From the NCBI GenBank assembly GCA_934378195.1, contig CAKRPO010000026.1:1-33247 (forward strand): a stretch of 33,247 bases of DNA, in the 5' to 3' direction. The translations under genes were made by a program, and so were the position numbers. Below are positions 7,483 through 15,950 of this stretch, piece after piece. The first letter of the stretch is position 1; each line of letters begins with the position of its first letter. Under the pieces are notes generated by a model. It had not been told where the DNA came from. It made no database searches and saw only the letters and a program-made list of their open reading frames with translations. The stretch comes from an uncultured Blautia sp. GTDB taxonomy: Bacteria > Bacillota > Clostridia > Lachnospirales > Lachnospiraceae.

Positions 7483-9636
7483 ATGGACTTTAGCAAATAT
7501 GAAAAACCGGAATACTACGTAAACCGAGAACTGAGCTGGCTGAAATTTGATGAGCGTGTTTTGAGTGAAGCGCGAGATAAAAGTCTGCCACTGTTTGAAC
7601 GACTGAAATTCCTGAGCATTACTTCTTCCAATCTGGATGAGTTCTTTATGGTACGTGTGGCGTCACTGAAAGACCAGGTTCACGCCGGATATAAGAAGAA
7701 AGATATCGCAGGAATGTCATCAGAAGAACAATTGAAAGAAATCAGTAAACAGACACATGAACTGGTTCGTGTGCAATACAGCACCTTTAACCGTTCTGTC
7801 CTTCCGGCACTGGAAAAAGTTGGACTGCATCTGGTGGCAGAACACGAAAATTTAAATGAAAAACAGGCAGAGTTTGTAGATCGATATTTTGAGGACAATG
7901 TATATCCTGTACTGACGCCGATGGCAATGGATTCTTCCAGACCATTTCCTCTGATCCGCAACAAGTCGCTGAATATTGGTGCGCTGATCGCCAAGAAAAA
8001 TAATAAAAAACATACAAAAGAACTGGAATTTGCAACGGTTCAGGTTCCATCTGTCCTTCCAAGGATCGTAGAGATTCCATCTGCGAAAAAAGGTGAGAGA
8101 ACAGTGATCCTTCTGGAAGAAATCATAGAACGCAACATAGGCAAACTGTTCTTAAGCAATGATGTGGTATGTGCGCATCCGTACAGGATTATGCGAAATG
8201 CCGATCTGACGATTGATGAGGATGAAGCAGAAGATTTGCTGGTTGAGATTCAGAAACAGCTTAAGAAGCGTCAGTGGGGCGAAGTCATCCGACTGGAAGC
8301 AGAAGAAAAAATGGATAAGCGACTTCTGGATATTCTCAAAGAAGAATTTGAGATCAAGGATGCGGACATTTATAACATTCCGGGTCCGTTGGATCTGACT
8401 ATGTTGATGAAGGTATATGGACTGGAAGGGTTTGACGAATACAAGAGTCCGAAATATACACCGGCCCCGGTACCACAGTTTCAGAATGACAAAGATATCT
8501 TCCAGGTGATCCGAGAGGGCGATGTGTTCCTGCATCATCCGTATATGAGTTTTGATCCGGTTGTGGATTTTGTGCGTCAGGCAGCCAAAGATCCGGGTGT
8601 ACTTGCAATCAAACAGACGCTTTACCGTGTCAGCGGACATTCTCCGATTATCGCAGCGCTTGCGCAGGCTGCAGAGAATGGCAAACAGGTATCCGTTCTG
8701 GTAGAGCTGAAAGCCAGATTTGATGAGGAAAACAACATTGTCTGGGCGAAGATGCTGGAGAAAGCCGGCTGTCATGTAATTTATGGACTGGTAGGCTTAA
8801 AGACACACAGTAAGATTACACTGGTCGTTCGTCGTGAAGAGACCGGTATCCGCAGATATGTACATCTGGCAACCGGTAACTACAACGATTCCACTGCAAA
8901 ACTGTATACAGATTGTGGTATCTTTACCTGTGATGAACGTTTTGGCGAGGATGCGACTGCGGTATTTAATATGCTTTCCGGTTATTCAGAACCAAAGAAA
9001 TGGAATCGTCTGATCGTCGCTCCGATCTGGATGAAGAACCGTTTCCTGAAGCTGATCGAACGAGAAGCAGAACATGCAAAAGAGGGCAAACCTGCAGAAA
9101 TTACAGCGAAGATGAATTCTTTGTGTGATCCGGCAATCATTGCCGCACTTTATTATGCGTCTTCCTGTGGCGTGCAGATAAATCTGCTTGTCCGTGGTAT
9201 CTGCTGTCTGCGAACCGGTATCCCGGGAATCAGTGAGAATATCCATGTACGTTCGATTGTTGGAGAATTTCTGGAGCACAGCCGGATTTTCTATTTCAAA
9301 AATGATGGAATCGATGAGATCTATATGGGAAGTGCAGACTGGATGCCACGTAATCTGGACCGTCGTGTGGAAATCGTATTCCCGGTAGAAGATGAGCAGA
9401 TCAAGAAAGAAATCATGCATGTGCTTGACCTGGAATTCCGTGACAATGTAAAGGCACATATCCTGCAGCCGGATGGCACTTACGAAAAGCAGGATAAGAG
9501 AGGCAAGACACTTGTAAACTCTCAGATGGAATTCTGCGCGGAAGCACAGGAAAAGGCAAAGAAACAGAAGCGTGAAGAAAAGAAGAATTCCCGTGTCTTT
9601 ATTCCGGCAGAACCGGTGGCAGATCCGGAAGAATAA
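7483..9636 (+). CDS. ppk1: Polyphosphate kinase 1
   Basis: This 717-residue enzyme reversibly polymerises the gamma-phosphate of ATP into inorganic polyphosphate. The N-terminal domain starts with the typical NRELSWL..FDERVL segment. The two catalytic histidines are visible: His442 in GLKTHSKITLV (the autophosphorylated residue by homology with E. coli His435) and His599 in FLEHSRIFYF (E. coli His592). The phospholipase-D-like C-terminal domains are complete. A Lys/Glu-rich C-terminal tail of about 45 residues follows the conserved core. AGGAGG precedes the ATG. It lies directly behind the Ppx-like gene, the usual pairing of polymer-making and polymer-degrading functions. Confidence 0.96.
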   Translation: MDFSKYEKPEYYVNRELSWLKFDERVLSEARDKSLPLFERLKFLSITSSNLDEFFMVRVASLKDQVHAGYKKKDIAGMSSEEQLKEISKQTHELVRVQYSTFNRSVLPALEKVGLHLVAEHENLNEKQAEFVDRYFEDNVYPVLTPMAMDSSRPFPLIRNKSLNIGALIAKKNNKKHTKELEFATVQVPSVLPRIVEIPSAKKGERTVILLEEIIERNIGKLFLSNDVVCAHPYRIMRNADLTIDEDEAEDLLVEIQKQLKKRQWGEVIRLEAEEKMDKRLLDILKEEFEIKDADIYNIPGPLDLTMLMKVYGLEGFDEYKSPKYTPAPVPQFQNDKDIFQVIREGDVFLHHPYMSFDPVVDFVRQAAKDPGVLAIKQTLYRVSGHSPIIAALAQAAENGKQVSVLVELKARFDEENNIVWAKMLEKAGCHVIYGLVGLKTHSKITLVVRREETGIRRYVHLATGNYNDSTAKLYTDCGIFTCDERFGEDATAVFNMLSGYSEPKKWNRLIVAPIWMKNRFLKLIEREAEHAKEGKPAEITAKMNSLCDPAIIAALYYASSCGVQINLLVRGICCLRTGIPGISENIHVRSIVGEFLEHSRIFYFKNDGIDEIYMGSADWMPRNLDRRVEIVFPVEDEQIKKEIMHVLDLEFRDNVKAHILQPDGTYEKQDKRGKTLVNSQMEFCAEAQEKAKKQKREEKKNSRVFIPAEPVADPEE

Positions 9637-9657
9637 TTCTGAGAGAGGAAAGAGAAA

Positions 9658-10794
9658 ATGAATAATGAAAAGGAGAGCTTTCTGAAAAGAAAGAACGTGA
9701 TCATATCCTTCAAAAGATATGGTATTGATGCAATGGGTTCCATGGCACTGGGTCTTTTTGCATCACTTTTGATCGGTACGATCATTAATACGATTGGGCA
9801 GAATGTCTGCCCGGGCAGCTTTGTATCAGAAAAACTGCTTGAGATCGGTGGTTATGCAACCAGCGTAACCGGTGCGGCGATGGCACTTGCAATCGGCTAT
9901 GCATTGCAGGCACCGCCGTTGGTCATGTATTCGTTGTGTGCGGTTGGAGCAGCCTGCAATGCGCTTGGCGCTTCAGGCGGCCCGTTGGCTGTATTTTTTG
10001 TCGCAGTCATTACCTGTGAGATCGGAAAACTGGTCTCAAAGGAAACAAAGATTGATATTATCGTGACACCGGCTGTGACTGTGATTGTTGGGGTAGTACT
10101 TGCCATGCTCCTGGCACCGGTATGCAAAAATATCTGTGATGCGCTTGGCTCCTTTATCGGATGGGCAACCGATCTGCGACCGTTCTGGATGGGAATGATT
10201 ATTTCTGTAGTGGTTGGAATTGTGCTGACGCTTCCAATCAGCTCCGCGGCAATCTGTGCGGCAGTCGGAATCAGTGGTGGTGCAGTGCTTGCAGGCGTTG
10301 CTGATGGCAGTGTGACAATGGAAATCTGGAATGGACTGGCACTTGCCGGAGGCGCTGCGACAGCTGGGTGCTGTGCACATATGCTGGGGTTTGCGATTCT
10401 GAGCTTTCCAGACAATGGAATCGGCGGTTTTGTGGCACAGGGACTGGGTACTTCCATGCTGCAGGTCCCAAACCTTATGAAGAAACCAATCCTGTGGCTG
10501 CCGCCAGTGATCACATCTGCGATTACCGGACCGATTGCAACCTGTGTATTTCATATGAGAAATAACGGACCGGCAATTTCTTCCGGAATGGGCACTTCCG
10601 GTCTGGTCGGCCCAATCGGTGTTGTGACCGGATGGGTACAGATGCCGGAAGGATATCAGACAGGCATATTTGAGTGGATTGGTATGATCTTGATCTGTTT
10701 CGTGCTGCCGCTGCTGATCACCTGGGTGATAGGAAAGATTTTCCGTGCAAAGGGTCTTATCAAACCAGGAGATCTCAAGATAGACCTTGGTTAA
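9658..10794 (+). CDS. PTS-type EIIC_2 family membrane permease
   Basis: This 378-residue, very hydrophobic protein has about ten membrane segments and resembles the PTS_EIIC_2 family (PF13303). Gly/Ala-rich helices and motifs such as NNGPAISSGMGTSGLVGPIG near the C-terminus are typical. No EIIA or EIIB gene lies nearby and no phosphorylation domain is fused, so whether it takes part in phosphotransfer is open; family members are often annotated only as putative sugar transporters. It starts 21 bases after ppk with a GAGAGGAAAG site and ends the folC-to-EIIC run. No convincing hairpin terminator follows, only an A/T-rich tract. Confidence 0.8.
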   Translation: MNNEKESFLKRKNVIISFKRYGIDAMGSMALGLFASLLIGTIINTIGQNVCPGSFVSEKLLEIGGYATSVTGAAMALAIGYALQAPPLVMYSLCAVGAACNALGASGGPLAVFFVAVITCEIGKLVSKETKIDIIVTPAVTVIVGVVLAMLLAPVCKNICDALGSFIGWATDLRPFWMGMIISVVVGIVLTLPISSAAICAAVGISGGAVLAGVADGSVTMEIWNGLALAGGAATAGCCAHMLGFAILSFPDNGIGGFVAQGLGTSMLQVPNLMKKPILWLPPVITSAITGPIATCVFHMRNNGPAISSGMGTSGLVGPIGVVTGWVQMPEGYQTGIFEWIGMILICFVLPLLITWVIGKIFRAKGLIKPGDLKIDLG

Positions 10795-10817
10795 AAAACA
10801 GCCAAAAATCCGCCTTC

Positions 10818-10877
10818 AAAATTTTTTTAAAAAAAATTAAAAAAAGGCTTGCATTTTCCGACAAGCTGATATATACT
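10818..10877 (+). promoter_or_regulatory. tRNA-Glu promoter with UP-element-like A/T tract
   Basis: TTGCAT (10849-10854), a 17-base spacer and TATACT (10872-10877) form a good sigma-A promoter whose start would fall about 14 bases before the tRNA. Immediately upstream, 10818-10845 is an unbroken 28-base A/T tract of alternating T- and A-runs, the position and composition of an UP element as found before rRNA/tRNA promoters. Confidence 0.75.
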
Positions 10878-10897
10878 AAGCAAGTCGGTTGACGCAA

Positions 10898-10969
10898 GGC
10901 CAGTTGGTCAAGGGGTTAAGACGTCGCCCTCTCACGGCGAAAACACGGGTTCGATTCCCGTACTGGCTG
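10898..10969 (+). tRNA. tRNA-Glu (anticodon CTC)
   Basis: A 72-base cloverleaf can be drawn. The acceptor stem pairs 10898-10904 with 10962-10968 and has a G-U first pair. The D arm contains GGTCAAGGGGTTAAGAC. The anticodon stem TCGCC/GGCGA closes loop CTCTCAC with CTC in the anticodon position, and the T arm is ACGGG-TTCGATT-CCCGT. The discriminator is G, as in other glutamate tRNAs. No CCA is encoded; the bases CTA follow, so the end must be added by nucleotidyltransferase. It is a lone tRNA gene with its own promoter and terminator. Confidence 0.95.
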
Positions 10970-10990
10970 CTACAAATATTTACAAGACAG

Positions 10991-11022
10991 ATAATCAGGA
11001 TTGAGGTCCTGATTATTTTTTT
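10991..11022 (+). terminator. Rho-independent terminator after tRNA-Glu
   Basis: A perfect 10-bp stem (10991-11000 with 11007-11016) closes the loop TTGAGG and runs into a T tract ending at 11022. It separates the tRNA from the topoisomerase operon. Confidence 0.92.
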
Positions 11023-11048
11023 GCCCTGAAATCATAAAAGAATAGCAT

Positions 11049-11078
11049 TTGACTTTTTGTGGGCAAATCATGTATGAT
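11049..11078 (+). promoter_or_regulatory. Sigma-A promoter of the parE-parC operon
   Basis: TTGACT (11049-11054), an 18-base spacer and TATGAT (11073-11078). The predicted start is near 11085, about 43 bases before the first topoisomerase gene, whose ribosome binding site is AAAGGG. Confidence 0.72.
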
Positions 11079-11127
11079 ATAGAACAAATGTTTGAAGACT
11101 GAACAATGTAAGAAAGGGTAATAAGCC

Positions 11128-13053
11128 ATGGCAAAAAAGGAAACCTACGATGCAGGGAGTATATCTGTTCTGGAAGGACTTGAAGCAGTTCGTAAACGAC
11201 CGGGTATGTATATCGGAAGTGTCTCACGCAAAGGACTGAATCATCTGATTTATGAGATCGTGGATAATGCGGTGGATGAGCACCTGGCTGGATATTGCAG
11301 TCAGATCCATGTCGTACTGGAAAAAGACGGTTCCTGTACGGTAACAGATAACGGACGAGGAATACCTGTGGACATGCACGAAAAAGGAATGTCTGCAGAA
11401 CGTCTGGTGTTTACCACACTTCATGCAGGTGGTAAATTTGATAATTCTGCATACAAGACAAGCGGCGGACTTCATGGTGTTGGTTCTTCGGTAGTCAATG
11501 CGCTTTCTACTTATCTGGATATCAAAGTAAGCCGTGATGGTTATGTGCATCATGACCATTATGAACAGGGGGTTCCAACGATTGAGCTTGAAGAGGGACT
11601 TCTTCCGAAACTTGGCAGAACAAAAGATACCGGAACCTGTATCAACTTTCTTCCGGATCCGGAGATTTTTGAGAAGACACGTTTTTCAGCGACAGATGTC
11701 AAGAGCCGTCTTCATGAGACTGCATATCTGAATCCGGAGCTGACGATCGTATTTGAAGACCTGCGTGGAACAGAACCGGTCAGAGAAGAATACCATGAGC
11801 CGGAAGGTATTGTGGGATATATCCGTGATATGAATCATACGACCGAGGCACTTCATGAGCCGGTGTATCTGAAGGGGGAAGCAGATGGTATTCAGGTGGA
11901 AGTGGCGTTTCAGTATACGAATGAGTTCCGTGAGAATGTACTTGGTTTCTGTAATAATATCTACAATGCAGAAGGCGGCACACATCTGACCGGATTTAAG
12001 ACGACTTTTACAACTGTTATGAATACGTATGCCAGAGAGATCGGAATTCTGAAAGATAAAGATCCCAACTTTACCGGTGCGGATATCCGTAATGGAATGA
12101 CGGCGGTTGTTTCCATCAAGCATCCGGCACCACGATTCGAAGGACAGACCAAGACGAAGCTGGATAACCAGGATGCAGCCAAAGCGACCGGAAAGGTTTT
12201 AGGAGAGCAGCTGGTTCTCTATTTTGACCGTAATCTCGAAACTTTGAAAACAATCCTTTCCTGTGCGGAAAAAGCAGCAAAGATCCGTAAGACAGAAGAG
12301 AGAGCGAAAACAAACCTTCTTACAAAACAGAAATATTCTTTTGATTCAAATGGAAAACTTGCCAACTGCGAGAAAAAAGATCCTTCTCAGTGTGAGATCT
12401 TTATTGTAGAAGGAGATTCTGCGGGCGGCTCTGCAAAGACAGCACGAAATCGTAATTACCAGGCGATCCTTCCGATTCGCGGTAAGATCCTGAATGTTGA
12501 AAAAGCCACGATCGACAAGGTTCTCGCCAATGCCGAGATCAAGACGATGATCAATGCATTCGGTTGTGGTTTCTCGGAAGGCTATGGCAACGATTTTGAT
12601 ATCAGCAAGCTTCGTTATGACAAGATTGTGATCATGGCCGATGCCGATGTAGACGGTGCTCATATTTCAACACTTCTTCTGACACTGTTCTATCGCTTTA
12701 TGCCGGAACTGATCTATGAGGGACATGTATATATTGCTATGCCGCCTCTTTACAAGGCTATGCCCAGGAAAGGACCGGAAGAATATCTGTATGATGATAA
12801 GGCTCTGGAAAAATATCGTAAGACACACAAACCAGGCAGCTTTACATTACAGAGATACAAAGGTCTTGGAGAGATGGATGCAGAGCAGTTATGGGAGACA
12901 ACTCTGAACCCGGAGACCAGGAGAATGAAACGTGTTGAGATTGAAGATGCACGTCTGGCATCCAGCGTGACAGAAGTTCTGATGGGCAGTGATGTGCCTC
13001 CGCGTAAGGCATTTATTTATGAACATGCAGCTGATGCAGAACTTGATGTATAA
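11128..13053 (+). CDS. parE: Type II topoisomerase subunit B (ParE-type GyrB paralogue)
   Basis: This 641-residue ATPase subunit of a type IIA topoisomerase powers DNA strand passage in the cytoplasm. The GHKL ATPase motifs are intact: EIVDNAVDE near residue 40, DNGRGIP near 74, and GGLHGVGSSVVNALS near 115. The TOPRIM domain has EGDSAGG near 430 and DADVDGAHI near 510. It precedes the A subunit by 13 bases. The pair stands away from any dnaA/recF region and the partner lacks a GyrA box, so I favour topoisomerase IV over gyrase. Family-level identity is firm; the parE versus gyrB choice is an inference. Confidence 0.88.
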   Translation: MAKKETYDAGSISVLEGLEAVRKRPGMYIGSVSRKGLNHLIYEIVDNAVDEHLAGYCSQIHVVLEKDGSCTVTDNGRGIPVDMHEKGMSAERLVFTTLHAGGKFDNSAYKTSGGLHGVGSSVVNALSTYLDIKVSRDGYVHHDHYEQGVPTIELEEGLLPKLGRTKDTGTCINFLPDPEIFEKTRFSATDVKSRLHETAYLNPELTIVFEDLRGTEPVREEYHEPEGIVGYIRDMNHTTEALHEPVYLKGEADGIQVEVAFQYTNEFRENVLGFCNNIYNAEGGTHLTGFKTTFTTVMNTYAREIGILKDKDPNFTGADIRNGMTAVVSIKHPAPRFEGQTKTKLDNQDAAKATGKVLGEQLVLYFDRNLETLKTILSCAEKAAKIRKTEERAKTNLLTKQKYSFDSNGKLANCEKKDPSQCEIFIVEGDSAGGSAKTARNRNYQAILPIRGKILNVEKATIDKVLANAEIKTMINAFGCGFSEGYGNDFDISKLRYDKIVIMADADVDGAHISTLLLTLFYRFMPELIYEGHVYIAMPPLYKAMPRKGPEEYLYDDKALEKYRKTHKPGSFTLQRYKGLGEMDAEQLWETTLNPETRRMKRVEIEDARLASSVTEVLMGSDVPPRKAFIYEHAADAELDV

Positions 13054-13066
13054 GGTGGGATAAGAT

Positions 13067-15313
13067 ATGGAAACAAAACAGGAAAATGTAATTCGAACCG
13101 ATTATTCAGAAATTATGCAAAAATCATACATCGATTACGCGATGAGTGTTATTATTTCCCGTGCGCTTCCGGATGTGCGCGACGGATTGAAACCGGTACA
13201 GAGAAGAACGCTGTATGATATGTATGAACTGGGAATCCGTTACGACCGTCCGTATCGTAAATGTGCCCGTATTGTCGGGGATACTATGGGTAAATATCAT
13301 CCACATGGTGACAGCTCGATCTATGATGCACTGGTTGTTATGGCACAGGATTTCAAAAAGGGCAGGACGCTGGTTGACGGACATGGTAATTTCGGCTCTA
13401 TTGAGGGAGACGGAGCGGCAGCCATGCGTTATACAGAGGCTCGTTTGGAGAAACTGACACAGGAGGTATTCCTAAGTGACCTCGATAAAAATGTAGTAGA
13501 TTTTATACCAAACTTTGATGAAACGGAGAAAGAGCCGTCGGTTCTTCCGGTACGTATTCCGAATATTCTTGTAAATGGTGCAGATGGTATTGCTGTTGGT
13601 ATGGCAACCAGTATTCCGCCACACAATCTTGGTGAAGTCATTGATGCTGTCAAGGCATATATGAAGGACAATACAATCAGTATCCGTGGGCTGATGCGAT
13701 ATATCAAAGGACCGGATTTTCCGACCGGTGGTATCGTGGTCAATAAGGACGAACTTCATAAGATTTATGAGACAGGAAGCGGCAAGATCCGTCTGCGTGG
13801 AAAAGTAGAAGTAGAGAAGCTTAAAGGCGGAAGAAAACAGCTTGTGATCACAGAGATTCCGTATACCATGCTTGGTGCCAATATTGGTAAGTTCCTGAAT
13901 GATGTGGCATCTCTGGTAGAAACGAAAAAGACAACAGATATCGTGGATATTTCCAACCAGTCTTCCAAAGAGGGAATCCGTATCGTACTGGAACTTAAGA
14001 AAGACACGGATGTAGAGAATCTGACAAATATGCTGTACAAGAAGACGCGTCTGGAAGATACCTTTGGCGTAAACATGCTGGCTGTTGCTGATGGCAGACC
14101 GGAGACACTCAGTCTGAAACAGATCATTGAGTATCATGTGGATTTTGTGTTTGAAATCACCACACGTAAATATCATACACTTCTTGACAAAGAACTGGAG
14201 AAACAGGAAGTGCAGGAAGGTCTGATTAAGGCTTGTGATGTAATCGATTTGATCATCGAGATCCTTCGTGGCAGTAAGAACCGGGAACAGGTTAAGAAAT
14301 GCCTGGTAGAGGGAATTACAGAGGGTATCAGATTCAAGTCAAAAGCCAGCGAGAAGGCTGCTGCGAAGCTTTTATTTACGGAACGTCAGGCGAATGCAAT
14401 CCTTGACATGCGTTTGTACAAACTGATCGGTCTGGAAATCGAGGCATTGCAGGCGGAGCATGAGGAGACGATGAAAAATATCGCTCTTTATAAAGATATC
14501 CTGGATAATTATGATTCTATGGCAACCGTGATCATGAAAGATATGGATGCCATCAAGAAAGAATATGGAAGAAAACGTCGCACTGCGATTGAGAATGCAG
14601 AAGAAGCCGTTTATGAAGAGAAGAAAATGGAAGAGATGGAAGTCTGCTTCCTGATGGACCGTTTTGGCTATATGAAACTGATCGACAAAAATGCGTATGA
14701 GCGAAACAAAGAAGCTGTTCATAATGAAAGCAAATATGTTTTCAACTGTATGAATACAGATAAGATCTGTATCTTTACAGATACCGGAAAGATGCATACG
14801 ATCAAGGCGGCAGATATTCCGCTCGTGAGGTTCCGTGATAAGGGAACGCCGGTGGATAATCTCAGCAACTATGACAGTGCGCAGGAACGGATGCTTTATG
14901 TGGCGCCAGTTGGACAGATCCGTACAGACAGACTTCTGTTTGTGACAAAGACTTCCATGTGCAAGCTGGTAGAAGGCGCAGAATTTGATGTGGCAAAAAG
15001 AACGATCGCATCAACAAAGCTGGCCGAGGAGGATGAACTGATTTTTATTGGTAGTGCCTCTGAGATGGAGCAGGTCGTATTGCAGAGTCATAACGGTTGT
15101 TTCCTGCGTTTCCTGACACAGGAGATTTCCACAATGAAAAAGACTGCTCTTGGTGTGCGCGGTATGAAACTGACGGATGGTGATTATCTGGACAACGCCT
15201 ATCTTCTTGCGGGGCATCAGGAGTATGTGATTTCTTATCATGATAAGGAATATGCATTGAACAAAGTACGTCTTGCGAAACGCGATACAAAGGGAATAAA
15301 GCCAAGGATCTAA
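13067..15313 (+). CDS. parC: Type II topoisomerase subunit A (ParC-type, no GyrA box)
   Basis: This 748-residue DNA-cleaving subunit carries the catalytic tyrosine in AAMRYTEARL (Tyr122 by direct count). The quinolone-determining stretch HPHGDSSIYD keeps Ser83 and Asp87, the susceptible-type residues. The C-terminal half contains beta-pinwheel repeats (for example GVRGMKLTDGD), but no QRRGGKG-like GyrA box is seen; the first pinwheel blade region reads VRFRDKGTP. That argues for a decatenase (topoisomerase IV) rather than a supercoiling gyrase. It ends two lines before the rimP-operon promoter, with no separate terminator, so the rimP leader hairpin may also end this transcript. Confidence 0.88.
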   Translation: METKQENVIRTDYSEIMQKSYIDYAMSVIISRALPDVRDGLKPVQRRTLYDMYELGIRYDRPYRKCARIVGDTMGKYHPHGDSSIYDALVVMAQDFKKGRTLVDGHGNFGSIEGDGAAAMRYTEARLEKLTQEVFLSDLDKNVVDFIPNFDETEKEPSVLPVRIPNILVNGADGIAVGMATSIPPHNLGEVIDAVKAYMKDNTISIRGLMRYIKGPDFPTGGIVVNKDELHKIYETGSGKIRLRGKVEVEKLKGGRKQLVITEIPYTMLGANIGKFLNDVASLVETKKTTDIVDISNQSSKEGIRIVLELKKDTDVENLTNMLYKKTRLEDTFGVNMLAVADGRPETLSLKQIIEYHVDFVFEITTRKYHTLLDKELEKQEVQEGLIKACDVIDLIIEILRGSKNREQVKKCLVEGITEGIRFKSKASEKAAAKLLFTERQANAILDMRLYKLIGLEIEALQAEHEETMKNIALYKDILDNYDSMATVIMKDMDAIKKEYGRKRRTAIENAEEAVYEEKKMEEMEVCFLMDRFGYMKLIDKNAYERNKEAVHNESKYVFNCMNTDKICIFTDTGKMHTIKAADIPLVRFRDKGTPVDNLSNYDSAQERMLYVAPVGQIRTDRLLFVTKTSMCKLVEGAEFDVAKRTIASTKLAEEDELIFIGSASEMEQVVLQSHNGCFLRFLTQEISTMKKTALGVRGMKLTDGDYLDNAYLLAGHQEYVISYHDKEYALNKVRLAKRDTKGIKPRI

Positions 15314-15321
15314 AAAAAGCC

Positions 15322-15350
15322 TTGCTTTTCCAATTATATGGTGCTAAAAT
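15322..15350 (+). promoter_or_regulatory. Sigma-A promoter of the rimP-nusA-infB operon
   Basis: TTGCTT (15322-15327), a 17-base spacer and TAAAAT (15345-15350), beginning 9 bases after the topoisomerase stop codon. The predicted start is near 15357. Confidence 0.7.
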
Positions 15351-15377
15351 AAGAATAACATGATAACGGATAACAAG

Positions 15378-15403
15378 AGAGTGGACTTCGGTCCACTCTT
15401 TTT
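15378..15403 (+). terminator. UUCG-capped terminator/attenuator in the rimP-operon leader
   Basis: A perfect 9-bp stem (15378-15386 with 15391-15399) is capped by the stable TTCG tetraloop and followed by TTTTT (15399-15403). It lies between the promoter and the rimP ribosome binding site, so it could both end parE-parC read-through and attenuate the rimP operon. Confidence 0.85.
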
Positions 15404-15440
15404 GCGAGATGCTCCGGGTGTGCGAAAGGCAGGTGGGAAT

Positions 15441-15905
15441 ATGAGCAGACGGGATGAATATGAACAAAAAGCAGAAGCATTGCTGACACCGATCGTCGAG
15501 AGTCAGGGATTCGAACTGGTAGATGTAGAATATGTGAAGGAAGCAGGTAACTGGTATCTTCGCGGATACATTGACAAACCAGAGGGAATCACGGTCAATG
15601 ACTGTGAGGCAGTCAGCAGAGCATTCAGTGATAAACTGGATGAGAACGATTTTATTGAAGACAGCTATATCATGGAAATTAGTTCGCCGGGTCTTGACAG
15701 ACCACTGAAAAAGGAAAAGGATTTTATCAGAAGCATGGGAAAACTGGTAGAGATCCGTACCTATCGTCCGATTGAGAAACAGAAGGAATTCTGCGGAGTT
15801 TTAAATGCATATGATGACAATACAGTAACGATCGATGAGGACGGTTCCTTACGCACATTTGACAAGAAAGATATTGCTCTGATTCGTCTGGCAATTGAAT
15901 TTTAA
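15441..15905 (+). CDS. rimP: Ribosome maturation factor RimP
   Basis: This 154-residue protein assists maturation of the 30S subunit. Both halves are visible: the N-terminal alpha/beta domain (EALLTPIVESQGFELVDVEY..., with YLRGYIDKPEGI and SSPGLDRPL) and the C-terminal Sm-like barrel. I use the ATG at 15441, which has AGGTGGG upstream and matches the family's usual length. An in-frame ATG at 15360 would add 27 residues, but it would place the leader terminator hairpin inside the coding region, so it is rejected. It is first in the operon with nusA, rnpM, ylxQ, infB and rbfA. Confidence 0.94.
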   Translation: MSRRDEYEQKAEALLTPIVESQGFELVDVEYVKEAGNWYLRGYIDKPEGITVNDCEAVSRAFSDKLDENDFIEDSYIMEISSPGLDRPLKKEKDFIRSMGKLVEIRTYRPIEKQKEFCGVLNAYDDNTVTIDEDGSLRTFDKKDIALIRLAIEF

Positions 15906-15950
15906 ATACGATGTAAACATGCTTTGATAAAATAGGAGGAAATAACAAAA

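Noticed and set aside
10795..10848. Terminator after the EIIC-like gene
   Set aside because: Only an A/T tract and very weak pairings are present; no GC-containing stem with a T tract, so it is better read as an UP element for the tRNA promoter.
15360..15440. Upstream in-frame extension of rimP
   Set aside because: It would begin about three bases from the predicted transcription start, has no Shine-Dalgarno and reads through the terminator-like hairpin; the ATG at 15441 fits the family.
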